Shown: in pieces, positions 1 to 10,112 of the stretch
How the letters are laid out: the number at the start of each line of letters is the position of its first letter
How positions within the stretch are numbered: position 1 is the stretch's first letter
Origin: Cellulomonas gelida
GTDB lineage: Bacteria > Actinomycetota > Actinomycetes > Actinomycetales > Cellulomonadaceae
Reading direction: 5' to 3'
Length of the DNA: 64,000 bases
Assembly: GCF_006538725.1 (NCBI RefSeq)
Contig: NZ_BJLQ01000002.1
Span: 62,001 to 126,000, forward strand
The notes under the pieces: model-generated
Databases searched by the model: none
Seen by the model: the letters and a program-made list of their open reading frames with translations, nothing else
Told to the model about the DNA's origin: nothing
Program-made: the position numbers and the translations under genes

Positions 1-1033
1 CAGGTCATGCGACCGGTGTCGACCATGGTCTCCTGCACGACCGAGAGCGCCGTCTCGAGCCCGGTCATGCCGAACGCCGCGGCGGCCCACTCGCAGTCCT
101 TGTCCTCGCGAGGGTGGGGCGCGTGGTCGGTGGCCACGATGTCGATCGTCCCGTCCGCGAGTCCCTCGCGCACGGCCTCCACGTCGCGTTGGGTCCGCAG
201 CGGCGGGTTCACCTTGAACAGCGGGTCGTACCCTCGCGCGAGCTCGTCGGTGAGGATCAGGTGGTGAGGCGTGACCTCGGCCGTCACGTCGATGCCGCGC
301 GACTTGGCCCAGCGCACGATCTCCACCGAACCCGCGGTCGACAGGTGACACACGTGCAGGCGCGAGCCCACGTGCTCCGCGAGCAGGACGTCGCGCGCGA
401 CGATCGCCTCCTCGGCCACCGCGGGCCACCCCGCGAGCCCCAGCTCGGCGGAGACGACGCCCTCGTGCATCTGCGAGCCCTCGGTGAGCCGCGGCTCCTG
501 CGCGTGCTGCGCGATCACGCCGTCGAACGCCTTGACGTACTCCAGCGCACGCCGCATGACGACCGGGTCGTGCACGCACTTGCCGTCGTCGGAGAACACC
601 CGCACGCGCGCCTCGGACTCGGCCATGGCGCCCAGCTCGGCGAGCCGCTCTCCGCCCAGCCCGACCGTCACCGCGCCCACCGGGAACACGTCGACCCACC
701 CGGCACGGCGGCCCAGGTGCCAGACCTGCTCGACCACTCCCGCGGTGTCCTGGGTCGGGGTCGTGTTCGCCATCGCGTGCACCGCGGTGAAACCGCCCAG
801 GGCCGCAGCGCGCGTCCCGCTCGCGATCGTCTCGGCGTCCTCGCGACCCGGCTCCCGCAGGTGCGTGTGCAAGTCGACCAGACCGGGCAGCGCGACGAGC
901 CCGCGCCCGTCGATCTCGACGGCGTCCTGCGGGGCCTCGAGGGCCGAGCCGATCGCGGCGACCACCCCGTCGGCGAGCAGGATGTCCGTGCGCGCCTCCC
1001 CCAGCGGGGAGACGTCGCGCAGCAGGTACGTGG

Positions 1034-1037
<4 letters not shown>
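1..1037 (-). CDS. pyrC: dihydroorotase, partial (3' end outside window)
   Basis: Dihydroorotase closes carbamoyl-aspartate to dihydroorotate, the third step of de novo pyrimidine synthesis in the cytosol. About 345 N-terminal codons are present and the C-terminus lies beyond the left edge. The metal-binding motif [10 protein letters not shown] is at residues 55-64 (His57, His59), and later TPHHL and ATDHAPH segments supply the further metal and catalytic residues expected of the family. The GTG start at 1037 forms a GTGA overlap with the pyrB stop, so the genes are probably translationally coupled. It is the third gene of a pyrR-pyrB-pyrC operon. Confidence 0.95.
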
Positions 1038-2655
<1,618 letters not shown>

Positions 2656-2681
2656 TTAAAGGAAGGTCAGCGGTCCCGCTC

Positions 2682-2687
2682 ACCCTA
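2682..2687 (-). promoter_or_regulatory. -10 element of pyr operon promoter
   Basis: The minus strand reads TAGGGT followed by GAGCG, which fits the actinobacterial TANNNT -10 element. It would start a leader of about 55 nt that contains the PyrR loop. The same 11-base string TAGGGTGAGCG occurs upstream of the small membrane-protein gene at 52559. No good -35 box is visible. Confidence 0.45.
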
Positions 2688-2722
2688 CCCCGCGGCGGTC
2701 ACGGGAGCCGTCGCGTCACGGT

Positions 2723-2746
2723 GCGACGTGGCTCACGCCACGTCGC
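2723..2746 (-). terminator. hairpin after the PrmC-like methyltransferase gene
   Basis: This is a perfect 10-bp stem (GCGACGTGGC/GCCACGTCGC) around a TCAC loop, 6 bases past the stop of the methyltransferase gene. It has no U-run, which is usual for high-GC actinobacterial terminators. It separates that gene from the pyr promoter. Confidence 0.65.
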
Positions 2747-2752
2747 TCGCGG

Positions 2753-3550
2753 TCAGCTCAGCCCGTCCTCCGCGAGCCGACCGACCACCGCGGTGCCGTC
2801 GCGCTCGTCGTCGCGGTGCACCCGGACCGCGAGGCCCTGCGCCGCGAGCAGCGTGGCCGTCGTCGGCGCCTGCCGTTCGCTCGTCTCGACGAGCACCGCG
2901 CCCCCGACCTTCAGCCACGGCCGCACCTGCTCCGCGATCCGGCGGTGCACCGCGAGCCCGTCCTCACCGCCGTCCAGCGCGACCCGCGCCTCGTGGTCGC
3001 GCGCCTCGGGCGGCATCGTCGCGATCGCGGCCGTCGGCACGTAGGGCGCGTTGGCGACCACCACGTCGACGCGTCCCCGCAGGCTCGCCGGCAACGCGCT
3101 GAGCAGGTCGCCCGCGTGGACCCGGTCCGGCGGCAGGTTGTGCCGTGCGCACGCGACCGCCGCGGGGTCGACGTCCGCGGCATGCACCTGCGCCGCGGGG
3201 TGACGTGCGGCCACGGCGGCGCCTACCGCGCCGGTCCCGCAGCACAGGTCGACGACGAGCGCGTCGTCCGGCCCGTCGGCCAGGAGCTCGTCGACCAGGT
3301 CGACGAGCAGCTCGGTGCGCGTGCGCGGCACGAACACCCCGGGCTCGACGTGCACGCGCAGGCCGGCGAAGCGCGCCCAGCCGAGCACGGTCTCGAGCGG
3401 TTCGCCCGCACAGCGGCGTGCGACCATCGCGTCGAGCGCGGCGTCGTCGCCGTCCTCGGCGAGCAGGAGCGCCGCCTCGTCCTCCGCGAAGACGCAGCCC
3501 GCCGCCCGCAGCCGCGCGGCGAGTGCCACCGGGTCCCGCGCGTCGCTCAC
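2753..3550 (-). CDS. PrmC-related class I SAM methyltransferase, substrate unknown
   Basis: This 265-residue protein has the AdoMet-binding motif VVDLCCGTGAVG and resembles the release-factor glutamine methyltransferase PrmC/HemK. The catalytic loop reads NAPY where PrmC has NPPY. That, with the FVPRTRTELLVD segment, fits the paralogous family annotated as putative protein-(glutamine-N5) methyltransferase (TIGR03704-type) rather than true PrmC. The GTG start at 3550 overlaps the upstream subtilase stop (GTGA), so the two are likely co-transcribed although no functional link is evident. A hairpin terminator follows. Confidence 0.8.
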   Translation of the reverse strand: MSDARDPVALAARLRAAGCVFAEDEAALLLAEDGDDAALDAMVARRCAGEPLETVLGWARFAGLRVHVEPGVFVPRTRTELLVDLVDELLADGPDDALVVDLCCGTGAVGAAVAARHPAAQVHAADVDPAAVACARHNLPPDRVHAGDLLSALPASLRGRVDVVVANAPYVPTAAIATMPPEARDHEARVALDGGEDGLAVHRRIAEQVRPWLKVGGAVLVETSERQAPTTATLLAAQGLAVRVHRDDERDGTAVVGRLAEDGLS

Positions 3551-5292
3551 CGGCCGACCAGCAGTCCGCCGGACGAGGTGGAGCGCGCGTAGAACGACCC
3601 GGTGCTGCGGGGCGTGACCGTGACCGTGAGCCGCGCGCCGCGGTCCTGCGTGCCGACGCGGTACGTCCGTCCGGTCGCGCCCGCCACGGCCGCTCCGTTG
3701 CGGTACCAGCGGTAGCGGAGCTCCGTCACCTTGCCCGTGAAGCCCGCCGGCACGGCCGCGGTCACTCGCTGCCCGACCGCGCCGGTCCCGCTGATCGTGG
3801 CCGGTCCGAGCGGGGCGAGGACCTTCGACAGGTCGAGCCACCCGGCACCGCACTGGCTCCGCACGCACGCCCCGGACGCGTACGCCGGGAACTGCGAGAC
3901 GGCCGAGAGCAGCGCGCGTTCGAGCGCCGCGCCCTTGAGCCCCATGCCCGCGAGCAGCGCGGCGCCCCCGGCGACCGCCGGCGCCGCCTGGCTCGTGCCG
4001 TACATGCCGACCCAGGTCGGCTCGCCCGGCGAGTCCAGGCCGCTGTTCCAGGTCGACCACACGTAGCTCGACACGGAGCCGTCGGCGCCGGATCCCCCGG
4101 GGGCGGCGAGGTCGACGGCACGGCCCGTGTTCGTGTACGGCGTGCGCCGGCCGTCCCGGTCGAGGGCCGCGACCGTGATCACCCCCGCGCAGTTGGCGGG
4201 CACGGACTTCAGGGCGCTCTTGGCCGCGTTCCCCGCGGCCACGACGACCACCGCCCCCCGCGCCCGCGCGCCGTCGATCGCCTGCTGCAGCACCGCGGGG
4301 CACGCCAGGTCGACCTCGGTCTGGATCGACAGGTTGAGCACGCGAGCCGGCGTCGCGTTCTTCCGCGTGCCGGAGACCGTGCCGCCCGAGGCCCAGGTGA
4401 CGCCCGCCGCGATGTCCGCGAACGTGCCGCCGCCCGCGCCGAGGACGCGCACCGGCTGGATCCGCACGTTCGGCGCGACGCCCGCCATGCCGGTCCGGTC
4501 CGTCGTCGCGCCGACGATGCCCGCGACGTGCGTCCCGTGCCACGAGCTCGCCGTGCCCTGGCTCAGGTCCCCTTCGTCGGTCGGGTCGGCGTCCCGACCG
4601 TTCCCGTCACGCGCCGCGGACCGGCTCGAGATCATGTCGTAACCCGCGACGAGGCGGCCGTCGAGGTCCGGGTGCGGCGTGATCCCCGTGTCGAGGACCG
4701 CCACGACGGTGCCGTTCCCGCGCGTGCGCGGCCACAGCGACAACGCCCTCGTCGAGTACCCGCCCGCCGGGAGCCGCACGCCGCTCACCGAGCCGGTCCG
4801 GTAGTCCCACAGGTGCCACTGGTACTCGCGGAAGTACGCGTCGCGCGGCGTCACGGGGGGCGCCGCTGCGCTCGACGCCAGGTAGTTCGGCTCCGCCCAC
4901 TCGACCGCGGGGTCGCCCGCCAACGCCCGCGCGGCACGCAGAGCGGTGGAGGCGGGCACGGGCGTGGCGAAGTCGACGGCGACCGTGCCGTCACCCGCGG
5001 GGGCGGCGACCGTGCCGATCGGGGCCCCCGCGCTCGCGCCGGTGATCGCAGCGGCGGTGCTCGGCGCGATCGTCGCGCCGTCCCGGAGCCGGTAGACGAC
5101 CCCGGCCGCGAGCGGCTCCTGCTCTTGCGTCGCCGGTGGCTCGTACACGCCGAGGTCGCCGGCCGCTGCGGGCGTCGCGATCACGGGCCCGCCGACGAGC
5201 ACGCCCGCGAGGAGCGCGACCGCGGCACGCCTCGCGCGTCGTCCGCTCACCGAGAGTGTCCGCACCGGTCGTGCGTCGGCGATCGTGGTCAT
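3547..5292 (-). CDS. secreted S8 family serine peptidase (subtilase) 1
   Basis: This 581-residue secreted subtilisin-like protease has a twin-arginine-rich but Sec-like signal peptide ending near PAAA|GD (residue 44). An I9-like propeptide ends around VEWAEPNYL (130-138). The peptidase domain carries the intact triad Asp201 (VLDTGITPH), His252 (SSWHGTHVAGI) and Ser434 (GTSQAAPA), with AAGN as oxyanion segment. A C-terminal domain of about 90 residues with TVTPRSTGSFYA resembles an Ig-like repeat. No LPXTG or membrane anchor is present, so it is presumably released. It is a tandem paralogue of the next subtilase. Unlike that gene, its upstream region (5293-5363) shows no convincing FliA-like promoter. 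Confidence 0.92.
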   Translation of the reverse strand: MTTIADARPVRTLSVSGRRARRAAVALLAGVLVGGPVIATPAAAGDLGVYEPPATQEQEPLAAGVVYRLRDGATIAPSTAAAITGASAGAPIGTVAAPAGDGTVAVDFATPVPASTALRAARALAGDPAVEWAEPNYLASSAAAPPVTPRDAYFREYQWHLWDYRTGSVSGVRLPAGGYSTRALSLWPRTRGNGTVVAVLDTGITPHPDLDGRLVAGYDMISSRSAARDGNGRDADPTDEGDLSQGTASSWHGTHVAGIVGATTDRTGMAGVAPNVRIQPVRVLGAGGGTFADIAAGVTWASGGTVSGTRKNATPARVLNLSIQTEVDLACPAVLQQAIDGARARGAVVVVAAGNAAKSALKSVPANCAGVITVAALDRDGRRTPYTNTGRAVDLAAPGGSGADGSVSSYVWSTWNSGLDSPGEPTWVGMYGTSQAAPAVAGGAALLAGMGLKGAALERALLSAVSQFPAYASGACVRSQCGAGWLDLSKVLAPLGPATISGTGAVGQRVTAAVPAGFTGKVTELRYRWYRNGAAVAGATGRTYRVGTQDRGARLTVTVTPRSTGSFYARSTSSGGLLVGR

Positions 5293-5363
5293 GCGTGACG
5301 TCCCGTCGAGTCTGTCGTGCTGTGCGTGAGCGGACGCGCGTGTCCGCTCACCTGAGCCGAACG

Positions 5364-5407
5364 ACGCACGGGCACGGTCGTCGGTGAGGACGACCGTGCC
5401 CGTGCGT
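5364..5407 (-). terminator. strong hairpin terminator after subtilase 2
   Basis: This is a perfect 19-bp stem with a 6-base loop, 16 bases beyond the stop of the subtilase at 5424. It separates the two tandem subtilase genes into different transcripts, or strongly reduces read-through into the second. No U-run follows. Confidence 0.85.
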
Positions 5408-5423
5408 CAGTCTCTCAGGACCG

Positions 5424-7181
5424 TCAGCCCACCTTGCTCGTGGACAGCGACGTGGTGGTGATGCCGAGGTACGAGCCCGAGCCCTTGGGCGTGACCTTGA
5501 CCTTGATGGTCTTGCCCTTGTCCGCGGACGTCAGCTTGTACGTCGAGCTCTTCGCTCCGCTGATGACCGCACCGCTGCGGTACCAGGTGTAGCTACGGCC
5601 CGAGATCCTGCCCGTGAACGACGAGGACGCAGTCAGCGTGCGACCGACCTTGACCGTGCCGCTGATCGTGACACGGCTCTTCGGCGCGAGGACCTTCTGC
5701 AGGTCGAGGTAACCGGTGCCGCACTTGCCGCGGCAGGTCCACGACGGCGTCGACGGGTACTTCGGGAACGTCGAGACGGCCTTGACGATCCCGACCTCGA
5801 TCTGGCTGCGGCTCAGGCCGAGCGAGGCCAGCATCCCGGCCGCGGCCGACACCGCGGGCGCCGCCTGGCTCGTGCCCGCCATGGCACCCCAGGTCGCCGA
5901 CCCGGGCGTCGTGGTGCCGGAGTTCCACGTCGAGGCGACGAGACGGCCCGAGTCGCCGCCGGGCGCCGCGAGCTCGACGGCCGAACCGTAGTTGGAGTAC
6001 GACGCGCGCTCACCGAACTCGTCGGTGGCCGCGACGGTGATCACGTTCTTGCAGCTCGCGGGCGAGAACTTCAGCGCGCTCTCGTTCGAGTTGCCAGCCG
6101 AGACGACGACCACGGCCCCGCGCTTGCGCGCGCCGTCGATCGCCTTCTGCATGAACGACTCGCACGAGTGACGGCCGCCCAGCGACAGGTTGATGACCTT
6201 GGCGGGCGTCTTGTTCTTCGACGTGCCGCTCACCGAACCGCCCGACGCCCACGTGATGGCTGCAGCGATGTCCGCCGACGTCCCGCCGTCGCGGCCGAGC
6301 ACGCGCACGTGCTGGACCTTCAGGCCGGGCGCGTTGCCGATGCCCTGCTTGCCGTCGTGCGCGGCCGCGATGATGCCCGCGACGTGCGTGCCGTGCCAGG
6401 AGCTGTCGTCCGACGAGGTCCAGTCGCCCTGGTCCTTGGGGTTGGAGTCACGGCCGTTGCCGTCCCGCGCGGACGCCTTGCTCGAGATGAAGTCGTAGCC
6501 CGGGACCGTCGCCTTGGTGAGCTGCGCGTGCGTCGTCTGGCCGGTGTCGAGCACCGCCACGACCACCGACGACCTGCCCTTGGTCGCGGGCCAGAGCGCG
6601 AGCGCGTGGCTCGAGTAGCCACCCTTGGGGAAGGTGATGGAGTCGGCCACGCCCTCGCGGTAGTCCCAGATGTTCCACTGGTAGTCGCGCAGGTACGGGT
6701 CGCTCGGGTTGACCGGGGCGTTCGCGTCGGCGGTCGAGATGTAGTTCGGCTCGACATCGGTGACGCCCGGGAGCGCGTCGACCGCGGCGATCTTGGCGGC
6801 TGCGGCCTTGGCCGTGAGCGGGGACGCGAAGTCGACGGACCAGCTCGCGCCGCCGTCGACCGCGTGCGCGCCCTCGGCGAGCTTCGCGCCGGAGGCGGCG
6901 AGCGCCGCGCGCACGGAGCCCGCAGCTGCGCTCGCGGCCGTGCCGCTCGAGATCGAGGCGAGGCCTGAGACCCGGTACACGACACCCGCGACCAGGGAGT
7001 CCGGCTTCGCGGCCGGCGCCGTGCGCTGGGTCGGCTTCGTGCTCACCGCGGAGCCACGCGGCTCGCCCAGGCCGTTGTCAGCGGCGCTCGCCGGCGTCAC
7101 GGCGGCGACGGTGATCGTCGCGACCAGCCCCGTGCACGCCACTGCGGCGACTGCGCGCCGTGTCATCGTCCAGCTCGGCAT
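5424..7181 (-). CDS. secreted S8 family serine peptidase (subtilase) 2
   Basis: This 585-residue protease is a close paralogue of the neighbouring subtilase, with the same layout: signal peptide (cleavage near TPASA|AD, residue 34), propeptide ending at VTDVEPNYI, peptidase domain, and C-terminal Ig-like repeat ending in KVTPKGSGSY. Triad residues are Asp212 (VLDTGQTTH), His263 (SSWHGTHVAGI) and Ser438 (GTSQAAPA), with SAGN as oxyanion segment. I chose the ATG at 7181 because GGAGAA lies just upstream and the signal peptide begins there; an in-frame start 30 codons earlier would bury it. A FliA-like promoter lies at 7251-7279. The target is unknown. Confidence 0.92.
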   Translation of the reverse strand: MPSWTMTRRAVAAVACTGLVATITVAAVTPASAADNGLGEPRGSAVSTKPTQRTAPAAKPDSLVAGVVYRVSGLASISSGTAASAAAGSVRAALAASGAKLAEGAHAVDGGASWSVDFASPLTAKAAAAKIAAVDALPGVTDVEPNYISTADANAPVNPSDPYLRDYQWNIWDYREGVADSITFPKGGYSSHALALWPATKGRSSVVVAVLDTGQTTHAQLTKATVPGYDFISSKASARDGNGRDSNPKDQGDWTSSDDSSWHGTHVAGIIAAAHDGKQGIGNAPGLKVQHVRVLGRDGGTSADIAAAITWASGGSVSGTSKNKTPAKVINLSLGGRHSCESFMQKAIDGARKRGAVVVVSAGNSNESALKFSPASCKNVITVAATDEFGERASYSNYGSAVELAAPGGDSGRLVASTWNSGTTTPGSATWGAMAGTSQAAPAVSAAAGMLASLGLSRSQIEVGIVKAVSTFPKYPSTPSWTCRGKCGTGYLDLQKVLAPKSRVTISGTVKVGRTLTASSSFTGRISGRSYTWYRSGAVISGAKSSTYKLTSADKGKTIKVKVTPKGSGSYLGITTTSLSTSKVG

Positions 7182-7250
7182 CTGTTCTCCCACGTCGTCG
7201 TCGGTCGCCCGAGGCACCGGGCGCCCAGGGCAGGTTAGTGCCAGCTGCGC

Positions 7251-7279
7251 AGATCGGACATCCGGAACCACCGGGTGAG
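7251..7279 (-). promoter_or_regulatory. FliA/sigma-28-like promoter of subtilase 2
   Basis: On the minus strand CTCA (7279-7276) is followed by exactly 17 bases and then TCCGATCT (7258-7251). The spacing and the CTCA...CCGAT core are the same as at the pil promoters. The predicted leader is about 65 nt. It is divergent from the GGDEF-EAL promoter at 7323-7351. Confidence 0.55.
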
Positions 7280-7322
7280 ATGCGTTTTTCGCCCGCGCGG
7301 GTGCGGATCACCCGAATGCCCG

Positions 7323-7351
7323 TTCAGGTCGCGTCCCGCGCGAGCCGAACC
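7323..7351 (+). promoter_or_regulatory. FliA/sigma-28-like promoter of the GGDEF-EAL gene
   Basis: TTCA (7323-7326), 17 bases, then GCCGAACC (7344-7351). It has the spacing shared by the pil promoters and the GCCGAA form of -10 known for actinobacterial FliA. The transcript should start near 7358, at or next to the in-frame GTG at 7359, so translation may be leaderless. The segment 7341-7370 also forms an imperfect hairpin (CGAGCCGA...TCGGCTCG). Confidence 0.5.
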
Positions 7352-7358
7352 CTCAAGG

Positions 7359-9620
7359 GTGCTCGGCTCGGTTCCCCTGTGGGTCTGCGTGATCCAGCTC
7401 GTCGCGGCTGGCCTCGTCGCAGGCCTCTGCGTGCTGCAGTGGCTGTGGTGGCGCACCGACCGACGACCCGTCGGCGCCGTCTGGGCCCTGGCCTGGTCGG
7501 CGGACATCGGGATCATGCTTCTCGTCGGGGGCATCGCGGGCGTCCTGGCGCCGGGGGCCGCGCCCGCCACGCTCGGCTTCGTGCACGCCCTGTTCGTCGG
7601 AGGGTTCCTGCTCCTGGCGCTGCCCACGACGCGGTCGTTCGCCCACGGCCCCCGCGTGCGCTGGTGGGTGGCGGCGGGCTCCGTCCCGCTGGCCGCGTAC
7701 GCGCTCGCCTCCCTCTCCCCCGTCCTGGGCGGGGACGAGGTCGCCACCGACGTGGTCGGCGGCACGCTCCTGGCCGCGACGGTCATCGTGATCGCCTATG
7801 TCATCGTGACCCTCGGTCGGCACTCGGTCACGGCGTGGGGTCTGCTGCTCGTCGCGGCCGGCTTCGAGTCCGTCTGCATGCTCGTCGCGAGCGGGTTCAT
7901 GCCGGACCACGACATCGGCGCGCTGCTCGCGGCCCTGTGGTCGGTCCCGATCGCGTTCGGTCTCGCTGCGCTCGCGCTGGTGCGCGTCCGGCAGGCGCAG
8001 AACGCGGCCAACCGCCAGCACCGGATGCGCGACGCGATCGCCCGGGTCTCGAACTCCGCGTGGTTCGCGCACGACGCCGACGCGCTCCTGCACCAGGCCC
8101 GTGACGAGGCGCGCACCGTGCTCGGCGACCCGAGCGTCGAGGGCACGCTGCGCCCCATCGCGCACGGGCGTTACGTCTGCGAGCTCTTCGGGACCTCCCC
8201 GCACGACGCGCACGAACGCACCTTCCTGGTGGACCTGGCGCAGATCGTCTCCGCCGCGGCCGAGCGCTACACCCTGACGCGCCAGCTCAACCGCACGGCC
8301 TACGCCGACGCCCTCACGGGCCTGCCCAACCGGCGCGCGGTGCAGCAGCACCTGCACGAGGTGCTCGAGCGGGCCAACGTCGAGCGCACCCGAGTCTCGC
8401 TCGTGTACTGCGACCTCGACGGCTTCAAGCGTTTCAACGACGTGCACGGCCATGCCGGCGGCGACGACATGCTGTGCCGCGTGGCGCAGTACCTGCGCGG
8501 TGCGGTGCCCGGCGACGAGACGCTCGTCGGGCGGCTGGGCGGCGACGAGTTCGTCGTCGTCATCGCCCGCGCACCGCTCGACCCCGAGCTCGTCGCGATC
8601 GCCCGCAGCCTGCGCGAGGGGTTCGTCGACCGGTCGTCGGGCAGCCGACCCTCGCGCCTGTCCGTGGGGATCGCGACCTGGCAGCCCGGGGACGTCGTGG
8701 ACGTCGAAGCCCTCGTGCGGCACGCCGACACCGCGATGCTCGAGGCCAAGCGCTCGCGGTCGGGCTTCCGGGTCTTCGACCGCGCGCTGCGCCGGGCCGT
8801 CGAGGCCGAGCGCCTGCAGCGGTCCGCGCTCGAGGCTGCGGTCGCGGACGGGCTGTTCACGGCGCACTACCAGCCGATCGTCGACGCGCGCACGCTCGAG
8901 GTCCTGCAGGTCGAGGCGCTCGCCCGCTGGGACCACCACGGCCGTCTGCTGCTGCCCGCCGACTGGATCGACCTGGCCGAGGAGACCGGGCTCATCGTCC
9001 CGATCGGCCTGTCCATGCTCGGCCAGGCGCGCCGCGCCCTCGACCGGTTCCAGATGCCCGTGTCGGTCAACCTCGCGGCCCGGCACCTGTCCGAGCCCGA
9101 CGCGCTCGAGCAGATCGAGACCGCGTGGGGCACCACCTACTGGGAGCACCTGACCCTCGAGATCACCGAGAGCGCGCTCGTCCAGACGACCGCAGCCATC
9201 CCGGTGCTCTCCGAGCTGCGGGCGCGCGGGGCGCGGATCGCCGTCGACGACTTCGGCACCGGCTACTCCTCGCTCGCACGGCTCGCCCGCCTGCCGGTCG
9301 ACGTGCTCAAGATCGACCGCTCGTTCGTGCGCGAGGTCGACACCGACCGCGGCGCCTCGGTGGTACGGGCGATCGTCGAGCTCGCGTTCGCGCACGGGCT
9401 GGACGTCGTCGCCGAGGGCGTCGAGCGCGCCTCCGACCTCGACGCGCTGGTCGAGCTCGGGGTGCGGCGCGTCCAGGGCAACTTCCTCGGTCGGGCCGTA
9501 CCGACGGTGCCCGTGCGCGGGCCGCGTCCGGGTTCCGACTGGGAGGACACGCGTCCGCTGCGGATCGTGCCGTCTCCCCGCTCCGACGAGCGCCCCGAGC
9601 GGCTGCACCTGCACGCCTGA
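7359..9620 (+). CDS. membrane GGDEF-EAL protein (c-di-GMP cyclase/phosphodiesterase)
   Basis: This 753-residue protein should make and/or break cyclic di-GMP at the inner face of the membrane. Residues 5-210 form about seven hydrophobic helices of unrecognised sensor type. A linker follows, then a GGDEF domain with intact GGDEF at 394-398 and an EAL domain with intact VEALARW (518-524), DDFGTGYSS and EGVE. No RxxD inhibitory site is seen five residues before GGDEF. Both catalytic signatures are intact, so the net activity cannot be read from sequence. Start is uncertain: GTG 7359 fits the promoter (leaderless); GTG 7389 is the alternative. Neither has a clear Shine-Dalgarno. A FliA-like promoter lies immediately upstream. 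Confidence 0.9.
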   Translation: MLGSVPLWVCVIQLVAAGLVAGLCVLQWLWWRTDRRPVGAVWALAWSADIGIMLLVGGIAGVLAPGAAPATLGFVHALFVGGFLLLALPTTRSFAHGPRVRWWVAAGSVPLAAYALASLSPVLGGDEVATDVVGGTLLAATVIVIAYVIVTLGRHSVTAWGLLLVAAGFESVCMLVASGFMPDHDIGALLAALWSVPIAFGLAALALVRVRQAQNAANRQHRMRDAIARVSNSAWFAHDADALLHQARDEARTVLGDPSVEGTLRPIAHGRYVCELFGTSPHDAHERTFLVDLAQIVSAAAERYTLTRQLNRTAYADALTGLPNRRAVQQHLHEVLERANVERTRVSLVYCDLDGFKRFNDVHGHAGGDDMLCRVAQYLRGAVPGDETLVGRLGGDEFVVVIARAPLDPELVAIARSLREGFVDRSSGSRPSRLSVGIATWQPGDVVDVEALVRHADTAMLEAKRSRSGFRVFDRALRRAVEAERLQRSALEAAVADGLFTAHYQPIVDARTLEVLQVEALARWDHHGRLLLPADWIDLAEETGLIVPIGLSMLGQARRALDRFQMPVSVNLAARHLSEPDALEQIETAWGTTYWEHLTLEITESALVQTTAAIPVLSELRARGARIAVDDFGTGYSSLARLARLPVDVLKIDRSFVREVDTDRGASVVRAIVELAFAHGLDVVAEGVERASDLDALVELGVRRVQGNFLGRAVPTVPVRGPRPGSDWEDTRPLRIVPSPRSDERPERLHLHA

Positions 9621-9647
9621 GACGTCGCAGGAGGCCTGAGACGCCGC

Positions 9648-9675
9648 AGGCCCGGCCGAGGATCGGCACGGGCCT
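9648..9675. terminator. bidirectional hairpin between convergent genes
   Basis: The stem AGGCCCG+GCCGA pairs with TCGGC+CGGGCCT, with one bulged A and a 3-base loop. It sits between the convergent ends of the GGDEF-EAL gene (9620) and nusB (9695) and could serve both strands. Confidence 0.65.
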
Positions 9676-9694
9676 GACGGACGGGCGGACGGGC

Positions 9695-10111
9695 TCAGGC
9701 GAGGAGCATCGGCTTCAGCTCGACGACCCGGCCCAGCAGTCCGTTGACGAACGCGGGCGACTCGTCGGTCGACAGCGCCTTGACCAGGTCCACGGCCTCG
9801 TCGACGGCCACCGCGTCGGGCACGTCGTCGTTGAACAGGATCTCCCACGTGCCGACCCGCAGCACGGCGCGGTCGACCGCGGGCATGCGGTCGATCGTCC
9901 AGCCGTGCGAGTGGGACGCGAGCACCTCGTCGATGCGCACGAGCCGGGACACGACGCCCTCGACGATCTCGACCGCGTACTGCGGCAGGGCCGCCTCCGT
10001 CCCCGGCTCCGCGATCCGCTGCGCGAGCAGGGTCACCGGCGCGAGGCCGCGCTGGTCGGCCTCGAAGAGGACGTCGACTGCCCGCTTGCGGGCCTTGGAC
10101 CTGGCTCCCAC
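9695..10111 (-). CDS. nusB: transcription antitermination factor NusB
   Basis: NusB binds boxA RNA with NusE/S10 during rRNA antitermination. The 138 residues cover the whole all-helical fold, with the family segments ARKRAVDVLFEAD near the N-terminus, MPAVDRAVLRVGTWEIL, and DESPAFVNGLLGRV near the C-terminus. The GTG start at 10111 lies one base after the efp stop triplet, so efp-nusB is one operon, as in most actinobacteria. The convergent hairpin at 9648-9675 ends the unit. Confidence 0.95.
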   Translation of the reverse strand: MGARSKARKRAVDVLFEADQRGLAPVTLLAQRIAEPGTEAALPQYAVEIVEGVVSRLVRIDEVLASHSHGWTIDRMPAVDRAVLRVGTWEILFNDDVPDAVAVDEAVDLVKALSTDESPAFVNGLLGRVVELKPMLLA

Positions 10112-10112
10112 G

